From Phoebastria nigripes (lineage: Eukaryota > Chordata > Aves > Procellariiformes > Diomedeidae), in contig JAYKAV010003423.1 in assembly GCA_035582835.1 (NCBI GenBank), positions 225,347 through 289,346 on the forward strand: 64,000 bases of DNA, given 5' to 3'. The notes under the pieces were generated by a model. It saw nothing but the letters and a program-made list of their open reading frames with translations. It was not told the origin of the DNA and made no database searches. The translations under genes and the position numbers were made by a program. Shown here in pieces: positions 25,536 through 39,400 of the stretch. The first letter of the stretch is position 1, and each line of letters begins with the position of its first letter.

Positions 25536-26018
25536 GTGTACATGATTGAAGGAAAAAGTGAAGAGAGCAAGTTTGCAGATGATACAGAACTGGGAGGAGT
25601 GGCTGATATATCAGATGGTCGTGCTGCCATTCAGAGGGATGTTGACAGGCTGGAGAAATGGGCCAACAGGAATTGCATAAAGTTCAACAAAGGCAAATGC
25701 ACAGTCCGGTCCTTGGAGATGAACAACCTCAAGCACCAGTAGATGCTGGGGACTGATTGGCTGGAAAGCAGTCCTGCAGAAATGGACCTTGAGATCCTGG
25801 TGGACAACAAACTGACCATGAACCACCAATGCAACCTCATGGCAAAGGAGGCCAACAGCATCCTGGGCTTCATTAGGAAGAGTGTTGCTGGCAGGTTGCG
25901 GGAGGTAATCCTTCCCCCCTATGCAGCACTGGTGAGGCCACATCTGCAGTACTTTGTCCAGATCTGGGCTCCCCTGTCAATGAAGGATGTGGACTTAACT
26001 GGAGCAGATCCAGTGTAG
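25536..26018 (+). pseudogene. Broken CR1 reverse-transcriptase segment
   Basis: Two abutting frames in the same phase (25536-25742 and 25743-26018) are split by one TAG codon. Together they cover the family's active-site motif C (FADD) and the thumb/connection region that follows, including the REVILPPYAALVRPHLQY block. Upstream reverse-transcriptase motifs A and B and the endonuclease are absent. The first 10 or so residues come from flanking DNA. It cannot make a working enzyme. Confidence 0.88.
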
Positions 26019-26452
26019 GGCCACAAAGATAATTAAGGGACTTGAGAATCAGTCAGAGGAGGAGAGGCTGACAGAGCTGGTATTGTTGAGCCTGGAGAAG
26101 AGAAGGCTCAGGGGGGATCTTATCAACGTGTGTAAATACTTGATGGGAGGGAATGAAGAAGAGGGAGCCATACTCTTCTCAGCAGTGCCCGCTGACTGTA
26201 CAAGAGGCAATGGGCACAAATAAAAAAACCCTGAAATTCCATCTGAACACAAGAAAAAACTTTTTCACTGTGAGGGTGATCGTATACTGGAAGAGATTGC
26301 CTGTAGATGTTGTGAAGTCTCCATCTATGGAGATATTCAAAACCTGATGGGGCATGGTCCTGGGCAACCTGCTGTAGGCGACCCTGTCTGAGCAGGGGGA
26401 GATGGACTAGGAGATCTCTAGCGGTCCTTTCCAACCTCAATGTTTCTGTGAA
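25560..26452 (+). mobile_element. CR1 LINE fragment: reverse-transcriptase C-terminus and 3' end
   Basis: A plus-strand CR1 copy truncated just before the reverse-transcriptase active site. The first frame holds SKFADDTELGG, with FADD at 25572-25583. An in-frame TAG at 25740-25742 follows. The same frame then continues with SSPAEMDLEIL, the REVILPPYAALVRPHL block and a stop near 26018. Beyond that the similarity moves to another frame ([15 protein letters not shown], then a KNFFTVRV-like block). The tail reads GGTCCTTTCCAACCTCAATG and ends without a clear ATTCTATG array. It is more diverged than the 18.6- and 53.7-kb copies, so probably an older subfamily. Confidence 0.92.
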
Positions 26453-26745
26453 TTACATTGAAATTCACTGTATGTGGAGGATGTCAAAATGTCCATATAA
26501 TGTGGTATAGGTAATCGTTTAGGAGGTAAGCGGTTGGTTTTTAGCACTTTTTCAGGCTTTCTGAGACCTAGGGGCTTGAATCAAGTTAGGCTCTGAGAAA
26601 GGATACTTACTACAAACTGTTCTGCATGTGACACACTCCACTGAATTCATACCAGAGTCCTTCCAGTGGCGTATTGCAGGCTCTATACAATTTTGTCTAG
26701 GCTGGTTGGGTTTCTTAAGAATGAGAGGCTCAGGTTTTCCAGTGG

Positions 26746-26777
26746 TTGTCTGAGCTTGGTCTTGTCTGAGCTTGGTC
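26746..26777. repeat. Perfect 16-bp tandem duplication
   Basis: TTGTCTGAGCTTGGTC occurs twice head to tail without mismatch. This looks like a recent local slippage or duplication. Confidence 0.95.
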
Positions 26778-26849
26778 TTCTAGATAATGTCAGACAGCTG
26801 AAAATAAAGGTCTGCACACAGCAAATGGTCAGAGAGCTTTTTTGGTTTG

Positions 26850-26872
26850 TTTTTTTTTTTTTTTTTTTTTTT
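26850..26872. repeat. Poly-T run of 23
   Basis: A homopolymer; its length is likely unreliable in the assembly. Confidence 0.9.
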
Positions 26873-27069
26873 GACCCATACCTATAGATTCCCCAAATGA
26901 GTCTTTGCGAAGTTCAGGCTGAGACCTGGATTAACTCAAATCTTCCTTCAAATGCGGATGATATGCGTAATTCTTAAAGAGCTATGTAAGTAGTGGTTTC
27001 AGAGAAATTAGTCGTTCTGTACACATAAGCTTGTTTGTCTCTTTTCCAAGATGATCAGTGTTATGATAC

Positions 27070-27125
27070 TGTACTGGTTTGGGCTGGGATGGGGATTAAA
27101 CCACAATAGATACATGCTCTACTTG
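27070..27125 (+). mobile_element. LTR-like fragment (avian endogenous retrovirus type)
   Basis: TGTACTGGTTTGGGCTGGGA followed by TGGGGATTAA resembles the start of the LTR at 63953 (TGTCCTGGTTTCGGCTGGGA, then TAGAGTTAA). It begins with TG as LTRs do. The similarity fades after about 30 bases and no 3' end is visible, so it is either a short scrap or a different subfamily. No internal viral sequence is present. Confidence 0.5.
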
Positions 27126-27141
27126 CCCAATCAGTTGTTGA

Positions 27142-27204
27142 TTTGTTTTTGTTTGTGTTTTTTTTTTTTTTTTTGTTTTGGTTTGGTTTGTTTTTTTTTT
27201 TTTT
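27142..27204. repeat. T-rich / GTTT simple repeat
   Basis: Two long T runs are separated by GTTTTGGTTTGGTTTG. It directly follows the LTR-like scrap. Confidence 0.9.
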
Positions 27205-27205
27205 C

Positions 27206-30200
27206 TGATGATGATGAATAGCTAACTACCAGCAGAACAACATTCTGTATTAGAAGCTTGTATCAACCTGAATTTTTGTCCTGTTTTGGCTTTTAGTCAT
27301 CTTCTTAATGTTATCTTCTGCAGTTGTTATAATGAAACCACAGTACCTCCTGTCCAGACTTAAAAAACATCCTCCCAGTGAAAGATTTGGTGCAGAACGC
27401 TCTTTCTACAGATTTATATCACTGTGCATACTTCTAAACAAATATTTACCTTACAATGAGGTTCATTTTGAGAGCTGCTAAACACACTGTTTTGCAGGCT
27501 ATATGCAGCATTCAGTAATAGAGAGAAATATAATTTCTAAGTGCTAAAATGCATACCAGCATATACAAACCAATAACCATCACAGTATGATTTGAAGAAA
27601 TGACTTCCCCCTATACAGTACATGTTCTTTAAAGAGAGCAACCACTGCTTTCTAGCTCATTGTAATTCACACTGCGTCCAGCACTACTGGAAAACTAATG
27701 AAAATGCTGGGAGTACAAGGCTTTATTTTACTGTTGAGAATTCTCAGTGGTTACAGTATTATGTTGTGCCTAATTCTCCTGGTATCACATTTTTTTAACA
27801 GTGATTTTTATTTTCAGCCCAGTGATCCATTTCATGCATTAACCCCCTAACTACTGAATGTACCATGTAGCACAAAGGAGCTTTCAAAGCAAAATGCTTT
27901 TACTAGATTAACTGTAAATAGGAACAATCTTCTCAATCAAGTAGAATTCTTATATGTATTGGCTCACTGGCATGAAAATCTGGGAAGCAGAGGCTTTTAA
28001 GTCCACCTCCAAGAAGATCAAAGTGCAGGGATAGGAGGAGGAGGTGCTGGTTTTATTTTTTCATCTAAGACTGCATGATATGAAGCGATGCAACTGTTGC
28101 CATAGTAAAGTTATATTGAATTGACTAAAAGCCAGTCAACGCCACTGTGCAAACCTCCCCCCGCCCCCAAAACAAACAAACCAGAAGGATAAACACTTCT
28201 CAATTGATTTTGTTTTCCCTCCTATAATAGGGAATTGTAGGAACTGATTTTAGAACTCTCTTTAAAAATACATAATTGCCAGCAGTGAAAAGTCAGTGAA
28301 TATTTTTGGGATTTGGGGTATATTGTGTTTCAGATATAATTCATATTTTTTCTAAAAATTGTCATTCATGAAGCACCTTCAGTTGTCAACTGTGTGATAA
28401 GAGTCATCTCCTCAATTAACTGGGGGAGTATTAAAATGCAGAAGGTATTATCACTAGAATATTATAAATGGTATCTTTACACATCTGTTTAAGTTTTGGA
28501 GAAATTTACTTTCATCCTTGCCTGCTTTTGCTTTGTTACTCTGGAGTAATTTATAATGCATCTGAAGAATTGCCTTATCTCCCTCTCTACTGCACCCAAT
28601 ATACGCATACTTGCAGGGACTGAGAGACCAGGAAACATCACATGTCCTGGTCTCTGCTCCTCAGTGTCTAATTTTAGGGAGAGGTCTAGGAGGGTGTGGC
28701 AATGAAATAAAAGAAAAAATAACTTTTGGTTGTGTTAGTGTTCATATTTGCATGGTTCAGGAGTTCTCTTATACCGTGGAGTCAGTATCTGAGGCTTAGC
28801 TACACTGTTAAAAAAAGCCATTAAAAAATCCAACAAACCTGAATTCTTGTGACCAGAGCAGCTAGACACGAAGTGCAGAAGCCCATCCATGTTAAGATCT
28901 CTTTCAAACATTGCCCTCCTGCTGCACAGGAGGTGAGGGCTGACAGCCTTATTACAAAGCCCTTCTTTTACTTCAGAGGTTCTTAATTTCCGCTTGTTGC
29001 AGCACTTGAAAACTTTGGGTAACTGGATGCTGCAGTGTGAGCCTAAGCATCCACTGCCACTTGAGATGGTCATGAGTGTCCCAGCTGGCCTTCAGTTGCT
29101 GGGTTCCGTCAGGTCCTGTGTCTGTCATGTCTGCCAGCCTCCGAGGTTGTTTTAGATGCACAGAGGCTCTCAACTTAGTTAACTAATCTTGCTTCAGGCA
29201 ACTAATACTCTCACTAATGCGATTTGCTCTTTCAACTTTTCCAGAGATGCAGGTGTACTTTGAGGGGCTTTATTTTATTCGAAAGGGCTTCGTGTGTTTA
29301 TTTTGTGCTGTGGCTTTAGGGGGGAAGGCAAATTNGATAAGTGTTTCTTGCCCACTGAAGGCAGGGATGCTGATGTTGCTCATAAATTTGTCAAGGAACC
29401 ATCTCCCTCATAGCTGTATTGCACAGACAGGCTTCTCCATTAGTGCTGAAGGCTTGGCCATGTCAGGAGGGTTGACCATGGCCTTCGTTTTGGAGAGTAG
29501 GTGATACCTTCCATGCCTAGAACATGTGCCCTTGATTGTCCCAAATGTCCAGGTTGAAAGTAGGTGACTAACTTTTTTAAAATGAGCACTCCAGCAACCC
29601 CCTTCCTAACTTATTAGGTGTCTGAGAAATCACAGGTATTCTCTCTTTTGGCAGTGAAGTTATGCAGGTATTAAAACCTGCTGTTATTGTTACAGAACTA
29701 AGTATCTTAAATCAGCAGCAACAAGCTGAAACCCCTGCCTGCAGTTGGCCCCAAGACCTTGAATTTGATTTGATGCTTTAAAGGGAGCAGGCTTTAGAAA
29801 CAGATTTCTTCTGTTAGAAGCTTAGAATCCACCTAAAAGATGAGAAACAAGAAATAAAAAAAATAAAAATACTAATTGAAGTGGGCCTGGGAGAAGGGGA
29901 AGAGCTGAAGATACTTGTGGCCCATCCTGTCCTTCAGAGAGTGCAGTGAGACACAGCNCTGGTCAGCACGTTACACGGTGATATCAAAGCCCTAGAAAGC
30001 GAACTGCTGCTCCTTGAAGGTACATATGAAAGTGCAGATTTGAAAATTTAATGAATAGGCAAAGGACCTCACTATCATTGGCAAACTGGGAAACAAAACA
30101 TCAGGGATTTAGAGAGAAACGAGAATAGGCCAGAGAGCACGTTGGCAGTCAAGGAGCCTGTGTCTGAGTGGAGAGGAAAGGGGAAACCAAGGTGAGGCCA

Positions 30201-33200
30201 AAGAGACGGGTGGCATGGCCACAGTGATGGGGCTAGGATCCTCTGCAGCACCACATGGGAGTGGATAGGAGTAAGGAACAACTGCATTTGTCAAAGGCAA
30301 AGAAGAAGGCTTGTTCTTGCAGCCTGAGTTTATACCTAACAAAAGTTTTTTTGTTGCTGAAGTCTGCACACACAGATAAGGTTTCTGCTGTGAAAGTATT
30401 TGAATATGCTTAAAAAAAAAAATCGGCCTGAGTGTGTTTCCATTTCAGTTCAATTTATTTGAAGCAAATGTCTGGTAAATAACTTTTCCTTTCTTATTTT
30501 TTCTCTTCGTCTTTGTTAGAGAAATCAAAGCTGTGGTTACTCAGATGTCCCAGGAGCACCAGGAGCTGATGTTCTTCTGCATTCTTTGAAAGCACGTCAG
30601 CGTGCTGCAGTGATCAGCTGCTTTTGACAAGGAGTGTTGGCTCTCCACTTGTCCTCCCCTCTCATATAAAAATAAGGCTTTGGTAGTCAGGACTGTCCCT
30701 AGGGAGGTCTTGTCCTGGTAAAGGGCTCATTATCTGCAGTATACATTGAATAAAGCTTGAAAACTTCATGTAATAGTTAAACGTGAGCAATAAAATACAC
30801 ATAGGACATATTGTTAGTTTTCCAGGTACTCCAGATGATTGCCTGTAATTAATCTTTTTGTACAGCATAGCAATCTCATGAGTGTATACATTTCATGTTT
30901 CGTCTTTACTAACCATAATTTTCAATTCAATAAATTTTTTTTTTTTCCCCTACCACTTGTTTTCCAGTTAGGGAAGGCTTGTTTTTAGTGAGCAGGTATA
31001 ATTCTTCTGAAATAAGAGGACTTTTCTGAATATTGTATTTTTGTACCTTTTTAAAATAATTGTATTCTCTAGCATGACAGCAGATCTTTCTTCTGCAAAA
31101 CACAGAACAGATCTCAACATGAGTGGTAAGGGGTGGTATGGTGCTGTCCCGTTCCTTCATCCTGCTGCCTTGTACTCCACTAAGCAGCTTGCTTATTTAC
31201 AGCATTGGCCTGATATGTTTATACTAGTGAGTTACGTATTACAAAAACAGTTGTTGAAGAAACATCTGTTAGGTAAATTGTACTGACTTATCACTATTGA
31301 TTAGCAAGTGCTTATCATGATGTCTATTGACTACTTTTGTGAACTGGCGTTTTTAAGAGATTATTTTATTTTATGGCATCCTCTGGCTATAACCAGTAAG
31401 ACAAAGCCTCCTGTATTTACAATAAGCTCAACCATTATTTTTCATTGTCTTTTCTATTATAGCCATAGATGTAGTAGAAACAGTATTTATAGGAGGCAGT
31501 TCAATCTCTCCTATTAAAAGGAAGCCTTTCCAGCTTCTACCCCATGAGAAGAAAAGATTGTTGTTCTTTTAAGGAGATAAAAAGGGGAAAAAAGATGTGC
31601 CCCCAAACAAACCATATGTGTTACAGAAACAACATCATATCCAGTACTTCTTCGAGGCATAATTTGCACCCTTCATTTCCATAACACAAGTGTAACTGGA
31701 GGAGCACCTTTAACATCAATGTTATGCTGGGCCGATACTGGATCAGAACAATACACAAAAGTTTAGCGTTCATGTGAGTAAGTGGTGATGGTGATGATAT
31801 GGAATATGTATATTATTGGAGGGCTCTGTTTATCTTCATGGTTCAGATCATATTTTAAAGATCATGGCGTGTCTCTGCATAAAGAGCCCATTCCGCCCCT
31901 CCCCACTTCAAGAATTTTCTTGGCTCTTTTTTCCTAGTACCTTGCTGAGCTTTTACCAAGAGGGGTTACATGGTGTTGTGTTCTTCACAGTTAAACCTTG
32001 CTGGAGTCAATCCTCGTATTCTGGCCTTGTGTTCGGAGAGAAAACCCAAACATTAAAAAAAGTTAGTTATCTCTTTCCTGTGGTTGTTGATGAGAGCTGT
32101 ATTTTGGGTGATAAAAAGCAGAGGAGATACAAAGGGTTCCTTAACCAGAAGAGAACAGCAGGAACAAGTCTCTTGAAGATTGCCCCCAGCTGTAGCTTTT
32201 GCAGAGAAAGCAGACCTTGCTAAACCCTGTGCATAGGTCAGAGGTTTCTCCCAGCCTGAGAATTGTTGATGAGAATCCATTTTCCCCTCTAGAGATAACC
32301 AAAGCAGGACTGAGCTGACTGGCCTTTAAACGAACACGGCTTTAAATGTAGACAGGCATTTAAAGCCTTCTGCTGTATAAATTAGAATTGCTGCTTACAG
32401 GATCACATTTTCACAGAATATTTTTCTTATAAAAAATGCAAGGAGCCTAAAAGCTGCAGTATTTAGAAAGACAGTATTGAGAAAGAAGTGTTATGGTCTT
32501 AGAAAGGAAAAGAAATGCTGTTTCTTTCACACATGCACTTTAGCTTTGCAGTGTCTTTCCGCATTCACAGTTTCATTCATCGCAGGACAGTATGATTTGT
32601 AGCAACTTTCTCTTCCAATGAGACAAAGAAAAGGAAAAAAATCAGGGCTTTTTGGGTTTTTTGTTAACTGGTCTGGAGAAAGACTGGGAACTTCAGACAG
32701 TAATGGTAAAAGATGAGATATCTGCGTCACTGATCTGGCTGCACTTATGTGAAACTTAGCTAATGGCAATGTAGTTCCTGATCACTGAATGAAGGACTTA
32801 AATTAGAAAAGACAACTTTTGCCAGGAAAGATGGAAGATGAAATGGAGTTTGTCTCCTTTATAAAATGTTGTTGTGTCATTAATTCAAAACTTTTATGTG
32901 ATAGATGAGCCCACATGTGTTATACAGGAAAAACTTGCCAAAGCTTACTGGAAACTCTCATAAACTCTCCATATGGAGAAATGCTACAATAGTAACTTTC
33001 TCAGGCCAAAGAGCTTAGAAGTTTATGCTATCTGTGTCTAAGACCATTGACAATCAGTACAGAATTAGATCCCGGTTCTGCAATTTTGTCTTTGATTTTT
33101 ACAGATGCTGGGATTTGGCAGAAAATTTTTTTCCATTCAAATCTCAACACAGTAGGCTAAAGGCTTCTTGCCATCCAGGGAGGTGAAATATGGGACAGCA

Positions 33201-33370
33201 AAATGTTGGTAGGCCAGCAGTTTTTCCCCTTGTCATTCAGGTTTCATTGTCCTGCGATGCTTTCAGAAATTTCAGGCTGCTTGCTGATGTAATACTGACA
33301 TTTATCTGAACGAAATGAGATTTTTTTTCTTATTATTTTGCTTTTTCTATGAATCTTTATTTTCTTCTCT
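27206..33370. other. Gene-free DNA
   Basis: No gene recognised. It includes the hairpin at 28623 and single Ns at 29335 and 29958. An acceptor-like pyrimidine tract with TTAG at about 30505-30521 precedes a short open frame, but I see no matching donor or homology. The longest frame (135 codons plus, 31816-32223) has no domain. Confidence 0.55.
28623..28655. repeat. Hairpin with perfect 11-bp stem
   Basis: AGAGACCAGGA (28623-28633) pairs with TCCTGGTCTCT (28645-28655). The intervening bases can add CAT/ATG pairs. No terminator or RNA role is implied in this setting. Confidence 0.85.
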
Positions 33371-33372
33371 CT

Positions 33373-33374
<2 letters not shown>

Positions 33375-33404
<30 letters not shown>

Positions 33405-33415
33405 CCCCCCCCCCC
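33375..33415. repeat. Poly-T (30) joined to poly-C (11)
   Basis: A 30-base T run passes directly into an 11-base C run, within a wider pyrimidine-rich stretch of about 33330-33430. Such a purine/pyrimidine-asymmetric tract is prone to slippage. Confidence 0.95.
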
Positions 33416-36400
33416 TCCTTCTTTCTTCAGTGCTAGTAAGCGTAACAACTCCTGGAATATACTTCAGGTATTATGAAATGAAGTCTTGGAAGATTTCTGA
33501 GGTTTGAAAAACACTGAAATATCCAGTAGACCAGAGAGGCTTATAAACAATTGGCTATAAAATATGATAATAGCTGTTTATCCCAAACCTTATTCTTATT
33601 CTTACCTCTCCAGCATTCTCCAAGAGGACTTTCATGGTTGAGTAGCATTAGTCATTTAGAGTATGTGGTAAAATATTTTTGCTGTTGTGTTGGAGAAGCC
33701 CAAGAAGTGAGGACTGAAGTTGCTTCCACACTTGCCTTGTGTGTCTGTACATAGATGCAGTGGATAATTCTCTTATGTAGGCCCTTGTCTTGAGAGAGAG
33801 AACAGTTGCTGTGTGGCTGGTGCTTTGGTTTTTCTATAGGGGTGGACAGGTGTATGCGAGATGGTATAAGCTGCTGGTGGAGCCATGGAGGGTTCTGCTC
33901 TGGTGAATGAGAGAAGCTGAAGCAGCGTAACGAGAGGGGAGGGAGAAGGCACTTTGCATTGATTTCATGTTTGCAAAACTGAAATATTTCCAAAACCCAC
34001 TGCAAATTGGAGTTTAAATAATATATAAGATTTAACTTGAGAAAATTTAACTTTTGCTTCAACACCAAATTAATTTTGACATTTATTTAATTTTTAGATT
34101 ATTAGTGTCATGAAAGTAGTAGCAGTTCATGACATGCTTGATGTTGTCGTACAGTCTAAATATTCGACTGAAATACTCAATCAAGTGATTGTGGTATCTT
34201 GTCATTCTGGGCTATCAGTGGAAGCCTACTATCAGTGATGGTATGAATGAATATTGGGAACACTCATGAGTGAGCAACGTAAAATATGTTTTACAACAGA
34301 CATTGCTGTGAAATAAAATATTTTGATTTAAGAAAAATACTTTGAGTGTTATTTTAAATTAGTCAATAATATTTAGCAAAAGCACAGTGCCTTCAAAGAC
34401 ATACTGTAGTAGAAAATTGTTTTAATGGAAATTTTTCAGTCAGCTGTAGCAGCAGTTTTCTTTTGCAGGAAAGCTGTCATGGCAATTTATATACATATAT
34501 ATTTATATATAGTGAGTCTCTGACAGAATTATGGAAGTCAAGAAGATAGGATAGGTTAACATAAGAAAAGCACTGCTAATGAATAATAACATGCATTATG
34601 CCATTAATGATCATTTCCCCCTTACAGCGTAGGAAAATAAGGGGGAGGTCACCAGAGAGAAAAGAGAACAAACAAATGAACAAAAAAAAAAAGATAGTGA
34701 GCCCTCCTCACTCCCTCCTCCCCAGGCATCGTACGTCTGAAATCCTTTCTCTTGTTAGGAAACTAATTATACGGAGGTTGCTAACCCAGTTCTCTTTCAA
34801 GTACTATAATAGTGGAGAATCCTTCTCAGTACAGGTAGCAATTAGCAGTCACCTAGTTGTAAGGCCGGTGCTATCCTGTTGGCAATCTGCTCAGGGAGCC
34901 CTTCTGCATTGATTTGAATGGGAGCAGTAGAAGAAGAGTTCCCATTAATTCCTGATGAAATTTTTTTAGTTCTTTGTCACATGCCTGATTTCCCCTGTAG
35001 TACACTGCTTTTTCTCATGCCATCTATCTCTACGCTGGCTACTGTTCATTTTGCTATCTGTTGTGTAAATTCATTCACAGAGCTCATGGTTCTGCGAGAT
35101 GTATAGTCTTCCCTCCTTTTGCAGGCTGACTGACACCACCATTAGTACCTCCACTCAAGTCTGGGGACTATGTTTGGGTGAAGTAGCTGTGAGCAAGAGG
35201 AACAGTCTGTCCTTCCTCTGTGAAGTGTCGAACGTGCCTTTGGTACTTTGTGTGATGGTAAATAGATAAGCTGCTTTAATAAACCAGTTTTAGCATGTAG
35301 CCAAATCACCAGTCTAGAAGGCTGTTCCTCATTCTTAATGTTTTTGGAAAGCCAGAGGTTAATTAACTCCACTCCTATTGGAAATAAGAAATCTCTGCAG
35401 CAGCTACCAAACATATTTTTAGTTATTACATGCTCCGAAATCAGAACCGTGTGTGGTTTATGAAGTCAGCTGTTCTGCAGCAGCATCTATTTTAATTAGC
35501 TTATTGAAATAAACTTTTAAAACTTAGCACTGGAGCGTATTGTTATGGTTGGTCTTGTTAATCATAAATGGCTAACTGACATGTTCCAGTGTGTCCCTTC
35601 ACTTTCTCGTTCCTTTCTTCTTTACTCATGGACCATAATTGGTTAGTAGGACGCTCATGCCAAGAAGGATCTTTACAGATCTCCACGGCTGGTCATGTGT
35701 CCGTGGATGAACACACAATTTCATGTGCCTGAAATCAATGTCAGGATTTCCTCAAAATTCTGTAGTAGTCATTCTGCAAAAATGACCTGCTTGATAATGA
35801 AGTAAAACATTAGATGACTGCTTACAGTCTTTTTTTTTTTTTTTACCTGAATGACAGAGGCAGCTTTTAAATGAATGACAATTAAGTTTTTCATAGAATT
35901 TTTCTCTTCGTTCTGAGCAGCCCATTTTGAACACTTATGTATTACTGAGAAGTCTGTGACTGAATTTGGGTGTTGTAGGGAAACATGTAACAGAGAGAGA
36001 GAGACTGTAGGTAAGGCTATGCATTCTCTAAATTTGTAGAAAAGAAGTGGAGAAAAGGAAAGAGAATCATATGTGGAAAAAGTGATCATAAAATTATTTT
36101 AAAATCAGGAAAATTATTTATTTCATGTGATTCAAATAATAGCAGGGTTTGTTCTGTTCAGAAATACTTACAGTTTGCCTGAACTCTCTTTCCCTTTTAT
36201 TCTACTGGTATGTATTTTATGGAGATGACACTTGGTGGTATTGACTACTAGAGTATGCATGAAAATCCTGTTAACATGAAGAGTCCCCCAGAAATTTGTG
36301 GCTCAGCACCCAGCCTTTTCTGGGTCTGCTGTGGAACATTTGCTCCATTTTGTGCTCCATTTTTCACTGTTCAGCATCGCTCCATTTGGAGAACGAATAC

Positions 36401-39400
36401 AAAAAGAGGAGGGAAGTCTGTACTATGCTTAAGAAAGTCAATGTCATTGAAGAAGTGCTTGCAACAGTTTCTAAATTTTCTTTTCAGACAAGACTGGCTC
36501 ATGTATTTAATTATTAACTACTTTAATTATTTATGGATTTGGAACCAAATGTTCGTGTCTGTCTGTAAATGATTCTTCAGGAAATCAAAGACTTCTCCCT
36601 GAGGACCTTGAAGCATGGACCGCTTTATGGCAACACTTTCTGTTGAAAGCCTGATTTAGATTGCTATCTTATTTTACCCTTATTATCACTGTTTTTTTTT
36701 CATCCTGTGCAAACCAATAAATCATAATTCTTGATGTACATTTTTGAGGGCCTCTGGTGGTTTGCTTAAGAATTTTGGAAAGTTGATAAAAACTTTGTGG
36801 AGCTTTTAGGGGGAGAGAGGGGAAGGCATCAGGCAATTTTACCAGTGCCAGGCTTGGCTGGGTGCTGTACAACTTTGCATGCTTAGGTAAGCTCTTGTAT
36901 GTGTATTGTTATATTTGTCCATGGTGGACGTAGATGTAAACTTGGTGATTCTTTTGATCTCTTTTGATTCTGCCTTGGGCTACTCTGTAGGTGGGACCAC
37001 GTTGCACCTTTACAGCAGCCGTAACAGTGGCAGGATGCAGAATCAATGTGTGCTAGCTATAGGAGGTGGCCACAGTGCATGGACAGTTTTCTGGCAGCTT
37101 ATGTGAAATGCTCCATATTTCTTGTCCCAGTTTCAGTGTATGCGTAACAGATAGTTAACAGAGGAATTATTAGTCACTGGCCATTCTGCTGTCAACCTAG
37201 AGGACATGCAAAGTGAGCCAGTTCCCACTTCTCTAGGTGACATTTCTTTTTCAAGAGTAGTGCTTATATTTTATTCATTTTTATAGATAAATGGACTTTA
37301 AAGGATGGTTACCCTACTCCTCCCATGAGTAGTATGCTTATCTTAAAATACATAAATAAATAAAACCCCTTAATTCTTTAAGTTGGTTTGGTTCTCTCTC
37401 TAGTTACTCTTTGGGGATTTAAAATGTGCAGTTTTGCATGTTCATATATACAGAAGTATATGCTTGTAGTGATTGAAGGCTTTTTTAATAGTGTGAAAAT
37501 TTTTAATTTTAACTCTGCCATCCATAAAAATCGGTATAATTTACATTCAGTGTTGTCTTCTGTTTTTGGTGTTCTTTGTGATTGTGTGGGCTGTGGGGAT
37601 CAGCTTTATGCCACTACAATTGTTGGCAGGTATTCAAGCCTTAAAATAATTGCCCATCTGTGTAACTTTCAGTGAAAAATTAACCATTCAGAAAGAGTAG
37701 CTGTGACATAATGTGAAGTCTGATTTGACAACATGTAAGATAACAGAGAAAAGTGAGAGGTAACATAATACACAGTATATCAAGTAAGGTTGTTCATGCA
37801 TCTCTAAATTCATGATTCACAGAAATGGCAAATTCAAAAGTCAAGAGCCAAAAAAATCCAGGCAGAATTTAAAGAAAACTCTGAACATCAAAGGAAGATG
37901 TAATCAAATGTTTCCTAGCAGAAAGAACTGTATAGGGAGGAATGCAAAATCTGGGGGTGGGGGGTCTGGAGGGGAAAGAAAAAGCAGTATTTGAGAGAAA
38001 AACAGTGAGAGAAAGAGCGTGCTTGCTATATGTGGGCAGCCAAAGTTGTGTGAGAGTCAGCTTTCTGATAAACAACTATTGTTTCTGATCAGTGATTAAG
38101 GGAAGNTAATACCAGCAAATGCTCTTTCTCTTAACTCATTACCTTGATGAACGTCAACATGCTGGTGCAGGTTTCTTCTGCAGCTGCATGTCTGAATGTT
38201 ACCTGTTTGCTCTACTCCATTCAGGGTGAACTGAAAAAAAATAACTTGTCTCTGGTGGGGCAGTCAGTGCTGTGTGCGGCATCCACCTGCGCTTGAAGCG
38301 GATAGACCAGACAGAAACTTCTATCTTACAGAAACCAAAACTCTTCTACTGTTAATGATTTTTTTTCCCCCATATTACAGCCTGATGTTTCTTCAGGGGC
38401 TGAGGTAGGACCGTCATTGGAGAGATTGGCATGGTTAAAGATAGAGCAGCAGGGTAAGGTGTGGCTGGCTGTGTGTCCCTGCCTGTCTGCCTGCTGCTCT
38501 CACCCCACCACCGCCAGCCGGGTCCAGGCTGCGGGTTCTCCATATTTGCTTCACGGTGCCTGGGTGGCTCAGCCTAAACACCTCACAGCAGTTGTGTGAG
38601 CAACCCTGGTTGACTTTGCACAGAAGTGGATGACAAAGTGCTTGTATGAGCTGTGTTTTTGGCAAGACCCTTGTGTTAGCCCTTTTGACTGCTCTGCCTG
38701 TGGCTTTGTTGGTACTAAATGTGCGGCCATGCGGTTTTCTCAACCCATAAAGCTTGGTTGGCTTTTGGAGGGAAAAGCCAGATACAGTCAGAAAGAGACA
38801 AGGAGAGAGACAGACCTCTCCCTATTACAGAATAGCTAATAACCAATTTGTTATAGCAGAAACGTCATTATTTGGAAGATACGGCCTGAAGTCCCAGAAC
38901 TGAATCAAGCAGAGCAGGCCTTTATGTTTTGGTCTTTGAAGCCCCAGCTGTGTTTCCCAGCTCCAGGTTATGGAGTACTTTGAGGTGGTTGAAAGACCTC
39001 TTGGCTGCACCAGAAATTCCAGCTATGTCAAAATTGGTTACTTCTGTTTCCACTGTGTTTGAAAAATACGTTTTCCCAATCAGCTCTGCTATGCATCTCT
39101 AAAATGAAAGGGTGGGGATTGACCCGCCGGGGTAAAGCCATGTCTGTGTCTGAGATGACTGTATAACCACAGCCTGAATGTTCGTCCTTCTCACCTCTGG
39201 GTCTTAATGGGAAATTCGCTGGGAGCATGAGCGATGTTGTTTTGTCCATTTAGCAAATAACACACGATAATTTGGGAAAGTATCTTAAGAAAGACATCTT
39301 CTGGTCTGTTAAATTGCCTCTCCAGTGAACTTTCCTGTAGTATTAATGTTTTGGATTCAGTCCTGTTCCAGAAATGCTTAGATATGAAATGTCTGTAATT

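Larger units (their letters stand above)
26455..27065. other. Gene-free DNA
   Basis: No gene. It contains the short tandem repeat at 26746 and a T run at 26850-26872. Confidence 0.6.

Noticed and set aside
30505..30640. Possible terminal exon: pyrimidine tract plus TTAG followed by an open stretch to a stop
   Set aside because: The translation has no homology I know, and an alternative frame is just as plausible. Acceptor-like sequences are common.
33652..34068. 138-codon minus frame
   Set aside because: No domain; AT-rich composition with mixed low-complexity stretches and no supporting context.
37953..37974. G-rich stretch as a four-run quadruplex
   Set aside because: Only three separate runs of three or more G are present; a standard quadruplex would need a fourth with a loop.
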